64,000 nt of DNA from Devosia sp. (GCF_017744655.1 NZ_JAGIAW010000001.1:1116001-1180000), one strand, 5' to 3'. Counted from the stretch's first letter, positions 1 through 8,505 are shown. The notes: generated from the sequence alone by a model not told the origin. Made by a program: numbers and translations.

Positions 1-1258
1 GGTGCACTCGACGGCTGACGCCAATGCCATGCATGTGCGCCTTGCCGATGAAAGCGTCTGCATTGGCCCCAATGCGGCCAAGGACAGCTATCTCAATATC
101 CCGTCGATCCTCGCAGCCTGCGAGATCACCGGGGCGGATGCCGTGCATCCCGGCTATGGGTTCCTCTCGGAAAACGCCCGTTTCGCCAAGATCCTCGGCG
201 AGCACAATGTGACCTTCATCGGTCCTTCGGCGCACCATATCGAAATCATGGGTGACAAGATCACCGCCAAGAAGACGGCGGTTGAGCTGGGCATTCCCGT
301 GGTTCCGGGTTCGGCCGGGGCGGTCGAAACCGAAGCCGACGCGCTGAAAACCGCCAAGGAAATCGGCTATCCCGTGCTGATCAAGGCGACGGCCGGTGGT
401 GGTGGTCGTGGCATGAAGGTGGCGCAGAGCGAGAAGGACGTGCTGGTTGCATGGTCGACCGCACGCTCGGAAGCCAAGGCGGCCTTTGGCAACGATTCCG
501 TCTATATGGAAAAGTACCTCGGCAAGCCGCGCCATATCGAAGTGCAGGTGCTTGGCGATGGCCAGGGCAATGCCGTGCACCTCGGCGTGCGCGACTGCTC
601 GCTGCAGCGTCGCCACCAGAAGGTGTGGGAAGAGGCCGGCGGCCCGACCATTACCGTCGAAGAACGCGACCGCATCGGCGAAATCTGCGCTGCGGCCATG
701 CGCAAGCTGAGCTATTCGGGCGCGGGCACAATCGAGTTCCTCTACGAAAACGGCGAGTTCTATTTCATCGAAATGAACACCCGTCTGCAGGTTGAGCACC
801 CGGTCACCGAGCGCATCACCGGCATCGACATCGTCTATGAGCAGATCCGCGTTGCTTCGGGCGAAAAGCTGTCGATGACGCAGGAGAAGGTGCAGTTCTA
901 TGGCCATGCCATCGAAGTGCGCATCAATGCTGAGGACCCGCAGACCTTTGCGCCCTCGCCTGGCACGATCACCTTCTACCACCCGGCCGGTGGGGTTGGT
1001 GTGCGCGTCGATTCCGCGGTCTATCAGGGCTACAAAATCCCGCCCTATTATGACTCGCTGATCGGCAAGCTGATCGTTTATGGCCGCACGCGTGAGGAAT
1101 GCCTCAAGCGCTTGAGCCGGGCGATCGACGAGTTTGTTGTGGATGGTGTGAAGACGACCCTCCCCCTGTTCCAGCGGTTGATCAAGCAGCCCGACATCAT
1201 TGCCGGGAACTACGATATTCACTGGCTGGAAAAGTTCCTGGCCGAGAACAAGGCCTGA
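1..1258 (+). CDS. accC: Biotin carboxylase subunit of acetyl-CoA carboxylase (5' truncated)
   Basis: ATP-dependent carboxylation of the biotin on AccB, the first half-reaction of acetyl-CoA carboxylase, feeding fatty acid synthesis in the cytoplasm. The visible 418 codons start inside the N-terminal biotin-carboxylase domain (VHSTADANA), so roughly the first 30 residues lie before the window. The ATP-grasp glycine loop KATAGGGGRGMK, the segment EMNTRLQVEHPVTE with catalytic and metal-binding residues, and the C-terminal domain through PPYYDSLIGKLI are all intact. A terminator follows directly, so this is probably the last gene of an accB-accC unit whose upstream part is not visible. Confidence 0.97.
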   Translation, partial: VHSTADANAMHVRLADESVCIGPNAAKDSYLNIPSILAACEITGADAVHPGYGFLSENARFAKILGEHNVTFIGPSAHHIEIMGDKITAKKTAVELGIPVVPGSAGAVETEADALKTAKEIGYPVLIKATAGGGGRGMKVAQSEKDVLVAWSTARSEAKAAFGNDSVYMEKYLGKPRHIEVQVLGDGQGNAVHLGVRDCSLQRRHQKVWEEAGGPTITVEERDRIGEICAAAMRKLSYSGAGTIEFLYENGEFYFIEMNTRLQVEHPVTERITGIDIVYEQIRVASGEKLSMTQEKVQFYGHAIEVRINAEDPQTFAPSPGTITFYHPAGGVGVRVDSAVYQGYKIPPYYDSLIGKLIVYGRTREECLKRLSRAIDEFVVDGVKTTLPLFQRLIKQPDIIAGNYDIHWLEKFLAENKA

Positions 1259-1264
1259 CAACTC

Positions 1265-1297
1265 AAAGGGGCGCTTTGCGCCCCTTTTCCATTTTTG
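1265..1297 (+). terminator. Rho-independent terminator after accC
   Basis: A perfect 10-bp stem (1265-1274 with 1278-1287, 3-nt loop) is followed by a T-rich stretch. It lies 7 nt after the accC stop and 10 nt before aat, so aat probably has its own promoter or depends on readthrough. Confidence 0.8.
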
Positions 1298-1307
1298 CTG
1301 ACTGAGC

Positions 1308-1943
1308 ATGGCCCGCCCTACCGATCCCTTTGACATCGAGGTGACGCCCGAGCTGATCGTTCGGGCCTATCGCGCCGGCATCTTTCCCATGGCGGAAGAT
1401 GCGGCGGATGAGGACCTGTTCTGGGTGAGCCCGGAAATGCGCGGGATCATGCCGCTCGACGGCTTTCACGCGTCGAAGAGCCTCAGGAAGGCCATGCGGA
1501 AATCGGGGTGGGATATTCGCGTCGATAGTGATTGGGACGGGATTATCGAAGGCTGCGCGACGGTGGGCGAGGATCGTTCGACGACCTGGATCAATGGGAC
1601 GATCCGGGCGGTCTATGGCGAGCTGTTTCGGCGGGGCGTGGCGCATACGGTGGAAATCTGGGACGGCGGCGACCTTGTGGGCGGGCTTTATGGGCTGGCT
1701 ATTGGCGGAGCGTTTTTTGGGGAATCCATGTTTCATCGGCGCACCGATGCCAGCAAGATGGCGATGGCGCATCTGGTGGAGCGGCTGAATGTCGGGGGAT
1801 TTCAACTGCTCGATACTCAATTCGTGACGCCGCATCTGGCTTCGCTCGGCGGGATCGAGATTCCGCGGGCCGACTACGAAGACAAGCTGGCGCAGGCGCT
1901 GGCGGTTACGGGGAATTGGGGAGCGTTGGATGAATCCGCGTGA
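1308..1943 (+). CDS. aat: Leucyl/phenylalanyl-tRNA--protein transferase
   Basis: Transfers Leu or Phe from aminoacyl-tRNA to the N-terminus of proteins beginning with Arg or Lys, making N-degrons for ClpS/ClpAP. The 211 residues match the usual family length. The N-terminal segment AGIFPMAEDA...FWVSPEMRGIMPL and the GNAT-like core VGGLYGLAIGGAFFGESMF are family signatures. The start ATG is the only good one, since the ORF opens just after the accC terminator. Its 3' end overlaps the next gene by 14 nt, indicating co-transcription with the phosphotransferase. The order accC-aat is common in Hyphomicrobiales. Confidence 0.95.
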   Translation: MARPTDPFDIEVTPELIVRAYRAGIFPMAEDAADEDLFWVSPEMRGIMPLDGFHASKSLRKAMRKSGWDIRVDSDWDGIIEGCATVGEDRSTTWINGTIRAVYGELFRRGVAHTVEIWDGGDLVGGLYGLAIGGAFFGESMFHRRTDASKMAMAHLVERLNVGGFQLLDTQFVTPHLASLGGIEIPRADYEDKLAQALAVTGNWGALDESA

Positions 1944-2703
1944 GCGACTGCCGCTGCAATTGAAAGCCTTGCAGGCGCGGGAATGGGAACCCATCACCAT
2001 CGGGGAGTCGCAGGCCTCCGTATGGCGTATTCCTATGGGCGAGAGCGCGCTGTTTCTGAAGGCGGAGCCGGCTCATGACCTGGATGAAATGGGCGACGAA
2101 TTGCTGCGGCTCGATTATCTCGCGGAGATGGGCTTTCCGGCGCCGCGCGTGGTCGATCATGTGATTGCCGATGACTTCAACTGGCTTCTCATGACTGCGG
2201 TAAAAGGCAGGGATTTGACTCACCTGGGGGATGAACCTCAGGTTTTGATTCAGGTGCTGGCGGATGGGTTGAGGCGGCTGCATGCGCTCGATCCCGCCAA
2301 CTGCCCGTTCGACCACTCGCTCGATCGGCGGCTGCGGGACGCCGAGGCCAATGTGCTGGCGGGGCGGATCGACGAGACGGATTTTGACGATGAGCGCGAT
2401 GGCTGGACGGCACGGCAGGTGTTTGACTGGCTGGCGAACAATCGACCGGACGAAACCAATCGCGTGGTGACGCATGGCGATGCGTGTCTGCCGAATTTCC
2501 TGGCGGATGGTGCGCGGTTTGGCGGCGTGGTCGATTGCGCGCGGCTGGGCGTGGCGGATCGCTGGCAGGATCTCGCGCTGGCGTGCCGGAGCCTGGAGTT
2601 CAATGGCGGCGAGAATTTCGTTGCCGATTTCCTCGCCGCCTATGGGGCGGAGTTCGATGCCGAGCGCTATGCGTATTATTGCGCCTTGGACGAGCTGTTT
2701 TGA
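1930..2703 (+). CDS. APH(3')-type aminoglycoside O-phosphotransferase homologue
   Basis: A 257-residue kinase-like phosphotransferase. Motifs follow the APH(3') pattern closely: Lys44 in FLKAE, the catalytic loop HGDACLPN with Asp184 and Asn189, the DFG-equivalent Asp202 in VVDCARLGVADRWQDLA, and a C-terminus ending YCALDELF. Known members phosphorylate the 3'-hydroxyl of kanamycin or neomycin. The close match around the active site favours a real APH(3') over the looser APH superfamily, but substrate and resistance are inferred. The start overlaps the aat 3' end by 14 nt. No mobile element flanks it, so it looks like a resident chromosomal gene. Confidence 0.85.
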   Translation: MNPRERLPLQLKALQAREWEPITIGESQASVWRIPMGESALFLKAEPAHDLDEMGDELLRLDYLAEMGFPAPRVVDHVIADDFNWLLMTAVKGRDLTHLGDEPQVLIQVLADGLRRLHALDPANCPFDHSLDRRLRDAEANVLAGRIDETDFDDERDGWTARQVFDWLANNRPDETNRVVTHGDACLPNFLADGARFGGVVDCARLGVADRWQDLALACRSLEFNGGENFVADFLAAYGAEFDAERYAYYCALDELF

Positions 2704-2715
2704 CCGGATCGTAGG

Positions 2716-2783
2716 CTTTGGTGCCACGCCCTCGTGGTTCGAGGGTCGGCTGCGCCTCCCGCCTCACCATGAGGGCTACTGGG
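2716..2783. repeat. Short intergenic inverted repeat
   Basis: Two facing arms, CCTCGTGGTTCGAGG and CCTCACCATGAGG, are separated by about 20 nt. They fill the space between two convergent genes and may serve as a transcription end for both. The design resembles the dispersed palindromic repeats elsewhere in the window, but I see no second copy here. Confidence 0.5.
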
Positions 2784-2799
2784 GAGCCAAACGCGACGC

Positions 2800-3297
2800 C
2801 TAATCCTTGAGCTTGAAGGCCAGGGTCGTCACCCAGTCTTCCATGTTTGGCACCTCGGCCGGATCGGATTCGTAGATTTCGAGGCGGCAGGCGAAGTGGT
2901 CGCCGTCGGGCTTTTCTTCCATGTCGAAATCCTGGCCGGTGAGGCGGGCCCAGCCGATCAGCATGCCGGTGACGGTGATCAGCTTGTCGGGGTGGCCGGT
3001 CCAACTGAGGCCGATGAAATTGCCGGCGGGGAGCGTGCCGTTTTTCACTGCCCCCTCCTCCGGGCCGAGGGCTTCGACGGGGATACCGGCTTCGACATCG
3101 AGCGTGTCTTCCATGTTGATGCGGCGGTAATTGTAGAAGGCGGCGCCGACAGGCTTAAGGCCGTGCTTTCCGAGATGGGCGAAGAGTTGCGGAAAGCCTT
3201 CGCGGGCCGGCTTCTGCATCTGCCGCATGGTCACGGTGAAGGGCACGTAGATATAGGGCTGAGCCTTGCGTTTTTCGGTCTTGGGCAGGGTCAACAT
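2800..3297 (-). CDS. GyrI-like / effector-binding-domain protein (stand-alone)
   Basis: A 165-residue protein without a DNA-binding region. Its two halves (PYIYVPFTVTMRQMQ..., then LITVTGMLIGWARLTGQ...) suggest a stand-alone small-molecule-binding domain of the GyrI/AraC-effector (SRPBCC-like) type, but I recognise this only by general pattern. The start at 3297 was chosen because GGAAGGAG lies 8 nt upstream; a longer start at 3315 would overlap that ribosome-binding site. It lies 21 nt downstream of the SDR gene on the same strand, so the two are probably co-transcribed. Function unknown. Confidence 0.7.
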   Translation of the reverse strand: MLTLPKTEKRKAQPYIYVPFTVTMRQMQKPAREGFPQLFAHLGKHGLKPVGAAFYNYRRINMEDTLDVEAGIPVEALGPEEGAVKNGTLPAGNFIGLSWTGHPDKLITVTGMLIGWARLTGQDFDMEEKPDGDHFACRLEIYESDPAEVPNMEDWVTTLAFKLKD

Positions 3298-3318
3298 GGG
3301 TGGTTCTCCTTCCAAAAA

Positions 3319-4104
3319 TCAATCGACCTGGGCGCCGCCGGTCGTGTTGGCGAGGGTGGCGGTCATGCTGGAGGCGAGATCGCTGGCGAGCAGCACCACG
3401 GCATCGGCCACCTGCCCCAGCGAGGAAATACGGCGCAACGGCGTGTCCTTGGCGACTTCGGCGTGCATTTCCTCGAACGTGATGCCCTTTTCGCGGGCGT
3501 GGATCAGCCAAGCTTCGCGCACGCCGGGAGCGTCGGGCGAACCGGGGGAGCGCACCCAGCAGCAGCGGACACCCTTGGGGCCATTTTCGGCGGCGAGATG
3601 GCGGAGGAAATGTTCCACCGCTGCGCAGGCGATGCCGAAGCCGCCCATTTCGGTATAGGCCTCGCGGGCCGCGTTGGCAGTGATGCCGAGAATGGCGCCG
3701 CCGCCATTTTCGCCCATGTGCCGGGCCATGACGCCGCCGACATTGAACCAGGATTTTAGCCCGCGCTCGACCGGCATGATGAAGCGATCATAGGTGAGAT
3801 CGATGATCGGCGTACCCTGGGCATCGCCCCAGTCGATGGCGCTGAAGACGATTTTCACGGGGCCGCTGATTGCGACGACGTCGTGAAGGTGACCCTCGAC
3901 CGAGGCGCGGTCCAGCGCGTCGGCTATGCCGACATGGATTTCAGCACCCGTGCGGCGCAATTCTTCTGCCATCTGTTCAAGGCGTTCGCGGCCCCTGGCG
4001 ACGAGATGGACGATGGCGCCTTCGCGCGCAAAGGCTTTGGCAACTGCTCCGCCCACGGCGCCGCTGCCGCCATAGACGACGGCGACTTTTCCCTTCAGCA
4101 ACAT
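3319..4104 (-). CDS. SDR-family protein with altered catalytic residues
   Basis: A 261-residue protein with the short-chain dehydrogenase Rossmann fold. The cofactor loop is YGGSGAVGGA (residues 11-20), an acidic/Arg-rich segment follows strand 2, and the C-terminus has the typical LASDLASSMTATLANTTGGAQVD. At the place of the YxxxK active site I read Phe156-G-I-A-Cys160 followed by AAVEHFL, so both catalytic Tyr and Lys appear replaced. A Tyr at 150 is not four residues before a Lys. It may be a binding protein or an unusual reductase. GGAGGG precedes the ATG. It leads a two-gene unit with the effector-binding-domain protein. Confidence 0.85.
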   Translation of the reverse strand: MLLKGKVAVVYGGSGAVGGAVAKAFAREGAIVHLVARGRERLEQMAEELRRTGAEIHVGIADALDRASVEGHLHDVVAISGPVKIVFSAIDWGDAQGTPIIDLTYDRFIMPVERGLKSWFNVGGVMARHMGENGGGAILGITANAAREAYTEMGGFGIACAAVEHFLRHLAAENGPKGVRCCWVRSPGSPDAPGVREAWLIHAREKGITFEEMHAEVAKDTPLRRISSLGQVADAVVLLASDLASSMTATLANTTGGAQVD

Positions 4105-4188
4105 CTTTACCCTCCATCATCGAGCCATCATTGGCCATTCATGGCCACGACGGACGAGGATGGAGGATTTAGACACGGTCTTGGCGAA

Positions 4189-4608
4189 TTATCGCTGGTC
4201 GGGCGGCGGGACGTTGGTGCTGGTTTTGCACTCGATCAGCCAGACGTCGTAGACGGGGTGATCGACCGCATTCAGCGCCGGGCTATCAGCGAACATCCAG
4301 CCGGTAAAAATGCGCTTGGCGGTGCCATCAAGCGAGCGCTGATCGACTTCGAGAAAGGCCGAGGTGCGCTGAAGGGTGTCGGTGGCGGGACGGTCGTAGC
4401 AGGCGCGCGGCGTTATCTCGAGGGCACCGAAGAGAACGGTTTCGTCGATATAGACGTCAAAGCGCGTGATGCGGCCGGTGATCTTGTCGAGACCGGCAAG
4501 GGTCGCGACCGGATGCGCCATGGGCTGCGCATTTGCGGGCACAACGGCAAGCGCCAGCCCAAGGAGGGTCAGCGCAGCAAAAAGGCGGGAGAGGAAGCGC
4601 AGAGGCAT
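4189..4608 (-). CDS. DUF2155 family periplasmic protein
   Basis: A 139-residue protein with a signal peptide (hydrophobic stretch LLGLALAVVPANA, likely cleaved before Gln28). The mature part has the DUF2155 pattern: LDKITGRITRFDVYIDETVLFGALEITPRAC, then a Cys near the C-terminus in VWLIECK, suggesting one disulfide. The family is found in Alphaproteobacteria and its function is not established. The start is 6 nt after the NDUFA12-homologue stop, so the two are one unit, as is usual near aat in this order. Confidence 0.9.
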   Translation of the reverse strand: MPLRFLSRLFAALTLLGLALAVVPANAQPMAHPVATLAGLDKITGRITRFDVYIDETVLFGALEITPRACYDRPATDTLQRTSAFLEVDQRSLDGTAKRIFTGWMFADSPALNAVDHPVYDVWLIECKTSTNVPPPDQR

Positions 4609-4614
4609 GGGCCC

Positions 4615-5013
4615 TTATTCGGGCGACCAGGCCTGATAGTCGCCAGTGACGCGCGGACGCTCGCCGCTCTTGAGAAGGCTGCCATCAGGGCGGTAGGCTT
4701 CTGCGGTGCCGGTGAGATTGGCCTGGTGCGGCTTTTCCCAGGCGCGCGGCTTGTAGTTGGCGTCGGTCGGAACGACGTCGGTACGGTGGTGCATCCAACC
4801 GTGCCAGCCGGGCGGGATGGCCGAAGCGTCGGCGTAACCGGCATAGGTCACGTAACGGCGGTTGGCCTTCTTGTCCTGATAGTAGCGGTTGCCGAATTCG
4901 TCGGAGCCGACATAGTTGCCGAAGCGCTTGATCCAGAGACGCGTTCCCCAGGTCTGGCCACGCCACCAGGCGAAGATTTCGGTGAGGAATTGCTTGGTAT
5001 CAGACTTGGCCAC
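4615..5013 (-). CDS. NADH:ubiquinone oxidoreductase accessory subunit, NDUFA12 family
   Basis: A 132-residue homologue of the mitochondrial 17.2-kDa complex I subunit (B17.2), a peripheral-arm accessory protein of alphaproteobacterial complex I. Seen directly: WWRGQTWGTRLWIKRFGNYVGSDEFGNRYYQ, the shared YVTYAGYADASAIPPGWHGWMHH, and a C-terminus with YKPRAWEKPHQANLTGTAEAYRP. The main nuo operon is not in this window. It is co-directional with and 6 nt upstream of DUF2155. Confidence 0.94.
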   Translation of the reverse strand: MAKSDTKQFLTEIFAWWRGQTWGTRLWIKRFGNYVGSDEFGNRYYQDKKANRRYVTYAGYADASAIPPGWHGWMHHRTDVVPTDANYKPRAWEKPHQANLTGTAEAYRPDGSLLKSGERPRVTGDYQAWSPE

Positions 5014-5148
5014 GGTACGATTCCGCTCAACGTGTATGCTTTGTCTGGCGGTTTATCACGCTCGCCGCGAGGAGCCTAGACCAAAGCGACGCATTTTGGC
5101 TGCAACTTGGCGCGAGCGTCGGTGGGAGCGGGACGGGAGGAGAATGGG

Positions 5149-6333
5149 GTGAGGCTTTCTGCTTTTCTCAGAGTCTATTACGCCTATGTGTTCCTCTTTG
5201 ACTTCATCTTTGCCTACGCCGTCTATACGGCGCTGTTTTCGCTCGAAGGGCTGAGCACGAGCCAGATTGGCGTACTGCTGGCATTCTGGTCGGCTTCGGC
5301 GATTGTGCTCGAAATGCCTTCTGGGGCGCTTTCGGACCACTTTGACCGCAGGGCGCTGCTGGTGCTGGCGCCGCTGGCGAAGGCTGGAACCTTTGTGCTC
5401 TGGGGCATCGCGGGCGGCAATTTCTGGCTCTATGGCGCAGGCTTTCTGCTCTGGAGCCTGGGCCAAGCGATGCAATCGGGTTCGCGCGAGGCGCTGCTCT
5501 ACGAGCGCATGGCGGCCGAGGGGCGGACGGACGAATTCGACAAGGTGCTGGGGCGGGACAATGCCGCAGAAGGATTAGGCATTGGGCTCGGCACGCTGTT
5601 CGGTGGCTTTGTTGCCTATCAGGGTTTTGAATGGGCCATATGGCTGTCTATTCCGCCGTTGCTGGTTTCCTCCGCTCTCGCCTTCTGGCTTGAGGATGTG
5701 CGGCGCAAAGGCTTGACCGAAGACGAGGGCGATGCCGGCGGCGGCTATTTCGTCCATTTCAAGCATGCCTGGGACGAGTTCCGCGACCGGGCGGAGCTGC
5801 GCTTCGTGACCACCTATATCGCGACCGGCCTCTTGGTGTTCCAGGTGCTCGAGGAGTTCGACCAACTCTACTTTCTCGCTGTGTCGTTGCCGGTCTGGGC
5901 CTGGGGGATCGTGGTGGCTGGTGTCGAGGCGGTCTATGCGCTGATGAGCATTCACGCCTATCGACTAGCGAGGCGGCCGTGGCTTGCCTGGGTGCTGCCG
6001 GGTGCAGGCGGTGTCTTGCTGGTTGCGGCATCGCTGGGGCAGACGGCTCCTTACGTTTTGCTGCTTGCAGCCGCCTATATCGTGGTGGCGCCAGTGACGG
6101 TACTGGCGGAGGCGCGGTTTCAGAGGATCATGGAAGGCAAGAGCCGGGCGACGACGACCTCGGCGCTGGTCATGGCCGAGAATGTCGTGGGGATCGTGGC
6201 GACGCTGGGATTTGGCTTTCTGGCGGATTGGGTGGGCATTTTGCCGTCCTATGGTTGGGCAGGGCTGGTCATGGCGCCTTTCGTGCTCTGGGTAATCCTG
6301 CGGCAGAGGCGCGGGTTTCGGGCGACCGACTAG
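5149..6333 (+). CDS. MFS transporter
   Basis: A 394-residue polytopic inner-membrane protein with about 12 predicted helices and the MFS loop signature after helix 2 (SGALSDHFDRRALL). The substrate cannot be told from sequence. The GTG start at 5149 was chosen because GGGAGGAG lies just upstream and the first helix (FLRVYYAYVFLFDFIFAYAV) begins right after it. An upstream TTG at 5107 would add 14 residues with no good ribosome-binding site. It is divergent from the NDUFA12-homologue unit. Confidence 0.88.
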   Translation: MRLSAFLRVYYAYVFLFDFIFAYAVYTALFSLEGLSTSQIGVLLAFWSASAIVLEMPSGALSDHFDRRALLVLAPLAKAGTFVLWGIAGGNFWLYGAGFLLWSLGQAMQSGSREALLYERMAAEGRTDEFDKVLGRDNAAEGLGIGLGTLFGGFVAYQGFEWAIWLSIPPLLVSSALAFWLEDVRRKGLTEDEGDAGGGYFVHFKHAWDEFRDRAELRFVTTYIATGLLVFQVLEEFDQLYFLAVSLPVWAWGIVVAGVEAVYALMSIHAYRLARRPWLAWVLPGAGGVLLVAASLGQTAPYVLLLAAAYIVVAPVTVLAEARFQRIMEGKSRATTTSALVMAENVVGIVATLGFGFLADWVGILPSYGWAGLVMAPFVLWVILRQRRGFRATD

Positions 6334-6395
6334 CCCCTATTTCCCGTCACAAGACAGGTCTAGGCTGGGTTATCGGCCAGCGAGAGGAGACAGCC

Positions 6396-6812
6396 ATGAC
6401 CGTACGTCTCAACCCCTATATCAACTTCCGTAACAATGCCCGCGAAGCGCTTGCCTTCTATCACTCGATCTTTGGCGGCGAGCTGAACCTGTCGACCTAT
6501 GCCGAGGGCGGCATGCCGCATGATCCGGCCGAAGCGCAGAAGATCATGCATGGGCAGCTCGACGCAGCCAATGGCATGACGCTGATGGCCGCGGATGCGC
6601 CGGCGAGCATGCCCATTCCCAGTGAGAGCAATATTTCGGTTTCGCTGAGCGGGGATGACGAAGCCCTGTTGCGTGGATACTGGAACGGACTTGCCGCTGG
6701 TGGGCAACCGATCATGCCGCTCGAAAAGGCGCCCTGGGGTGACACTTTCGGCATGCTGGTCGACAAGTACGGCATCAGCTGGATGGTCAATATTGCCGGC
6801 CAGCAAGGCTGA
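6396..6812 (+). CDS. VOC-family (PhnB-like) protein
   Basis: A 138-residue vicinal-oxygen-chelate fold protein of the PhnB-like/glyoxalase-type group: NPYINFRNNAREALAFYHSIFGGEL at the N-terminus, MHGQL in the middle, and WGDTFGMLVDKYGISWMVNI at the C-terminus. Such proteins are small cytoplasmic dimers and most have no assigned substrate. The ATG is preceded by GAGAGGAGA. It stands alone, 62 nt after the MFS gene. Confidence 0.88.
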   Translation: MTVRLNPYINFRNNAREALAFYHSIFGGELNLSTYAEGGMPHDPAEAQKIMHGQLDAANGMTLMAADAPASMPIPSESNISVSLSGDDEALLRGYWNGLAAGGQPIMPLEKAPWGDTFGMLVDKYGISWMVNIAGQQG

Positions 6813-6928
6813 GCTTGCAAAGCGGGCTCTCGGGCCCGCCCTGCCCCGGATCACATTTCATCGTGCCAGCGAACCCGCGCGCCGCGACGACGTTGTGCTG
6901 TCATCTCGCAAGGACAGGGAGATGAGAG

Positions 6929-7408
6929 ATGGCACAGATGCACCATCGCGGCGGGCTGGTGCCCCAGGAAACCAATTTCGACAATGCGGACCAGGCGGGC
7001 ATTGCCCAGCCCTATAGCCAGAGCGAAATCGAAGACCTACTCTATGGCGATGACCGGCCGGTCGATGAGCGTTTGGCCCGGCTGCGCGAGATGCGCGACG
7101 AAGCGGCCATCCGTGAAAGCGGCGACTGGGGCGATGAAGACCCGGCAGCCATGCTCGATGAACTCGACAGGGCCATTGAGGAACTGAGCGGGGATCGCGA
7201 GGCGACCGACAACAATTTCGGCATCGAGGATGTGGTGCTGGACGATCCGGCCAACCATTCCCATGCCCTATCGCCCGACGATGTCGATGCGCTGGAACGC
7301 CTCGCGGGAGAAAGCCTCGAGGACGACGAGGACAGCTTTTACGAGGAAGACGAAGACGGCCCAGCGGATGATGACCACTGGGCCGGAAGCGAAGAATTCC
7401 GGCACTAA
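6929..7408 (+). CDS. Hypothetical strongly acidic protein
   Basis: A 159-residue soluble protein, very rich in Asp and Glu, especially near the end (EDDEDSFYEEDEDGPADDDHW), with no signal peptide, membrane segment or known motif. A helical middle part (RLARLREMRDEAAIRESG...) may form a short coiled segment. The ATG has AGGGAG upstream. The stop codon overlaps the stop codon of the convergent lactonase gene by 3 nt. I do not recognise a family. Confidence 0.75.
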   Translation: MAQMHHRGGLVPQETNFDNADQAGIAQPYSQSEIEDLLYGDDRPVDERLARLREMRDEAAIRESGDWGDEDPAAMLDELDRAIEELSGDREATDNNFGIEDVVLDDPANHSHALSPDDVDALERLAGESLEDDEDSFYEEDEDGPADDDHWAGSEEFRH

Positions 7409-8316
7409 GGCTTTTGGGCGCCGCTGACGGCCAGATAGATGGCGTAGACCGAGGTGGTGGCGGTGATGAAGAGCCGGTTGCCCCTCTGTCCGCCGAAGGT
7501 GAGGTTGGCGACGCCTTCGGGCACATTGATGCGGCCGAGTAGCGTGCCATCGGGCGCGTAGCAATGCACGGCCGGACCGCCGCTAGTCCAGAGATTGCCG
7601 TGAACGTCGACCCGCATACCGTCGGGAATGCCGCTGTCGAGGGTGCAGAAGGCACGGCCATTGGCGAGGGTCTTGCCGTCGACGACGTCGAAGACACGGA
7701 TCATGCGCGGGTGGTCGAGCTTATGGCTGGAGCCGGAATCGGCGATGTAGAGGCGCTTTTCATCGGGTGAAAAGACGAGGCCATTGGGCTGGAGGAAATC
7801 CGTGGCGACGGCGGTCAGGCTGCCGCTGTCGGGATCGAGGCGATAGACATTGTGCGTTGCCTGTTCGGGCTCGGCCTGGAAACCTTCGTAATCCGTCAGA
7901 ATGCCGTAGGTTGGGTCGGTGAACCAGACGCCGCCATTGGAGTGAACCACCACATCGTTTGGCGAATTGAGGCGCTTGCCTTCAAAACGGTCGGCGAGGA
8001 CGGTGATCGTGCCGTCATATTCGGTGCGCGTGACGCGGCGCAGGCCGTGTTCGCAGGAGACGAGGCGCCCCTGGCGGTCGCGGGTATTGCCGTTGGAGAA
8101 GTTGGAATTGGCGCGATAGACGGAAACCGTGCCATCGGGCTGGTAGCGCATCATGCGATGGTTGGGGATGTCGCTCCAGAGCAGGTAGTCGCCATCCTTG
8201 AACCAGACTGGCCCCTCTGCCCAGCGGCAACCGGTATAGATCTGCTCAAGCTGAGCGCTGCCGATGATGAGATCGCGAAACCGCTCATCGATGACTTCGT
8301 GAATTGTGGCCGACAT
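7405..8316 (-). CDS. SMP-30/gluconolaconase-family sugar lactonase
   Basis: A 303-residue six-bladed beta-propeller of the SMP-30/gluconolactonase/LRE family, which hydrolyses sugar lactones using a bound divalent metal. Visible metal-site segments: Glu in CRWAEGPVW near the N-terminus, NSPNDVVVHSNGGVWFTDPTYG in the middle, QPNGLVFSPDEKRLYIADS, and IPDGMRVDVHGNLW. The start at 8316 was chosen because GGAGGGGAAG lies directly upstream; an in-frame ATG 39 nt earlier would overlap it. The substrate is unknown. It is a single-gene unit with no sugar-transport genes nearby. Confidence 0.9.
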   Translation of the reverse strand: MSATIHEVIDERFRDLIIGSAQLEQIYTGCRWAEGPVWFKDGDYLLWSDIPNHRMMRYQPDGTVSVYRANSNFSNGNTRDRQGRLVSCEHGLRRVTRTEYDGTITVLADRFEGKRLNSPNDVVVHSNGGVWFTDPTYGILTDYEGFQAEPEQATHNVYRLDPDSGSLTAVATDFLQPNGLVFSPDEKRLYIADSGSSHKLDHPRMIRVFDVVDGKTLANGRAFCTLDSGIPDGMRVDVHGNLWTSGGPAVHCYAPDGTLLGRINVPEGVANLTFGGQRGNRLFITATTSVYAIYLAVSGAQKP

Positions 8317-8505
8317 TTCTTCCCCTCCAGCGGCAGGAAAGCTGTGCCCTGCCAAGACCCTGCCGCAAATATGACCGACAAGGCCGAGGCGACCATAAAT
8401 GGGGGTTTTACGCGCGGCAATGCCGAAGCAAGCGGGATTAACCTCACATCAGGCTCGCCGTGAGAGTTTGGCGGCAATCGGCCCCACGAGCCCAAAAGGA
8501 TTCCA

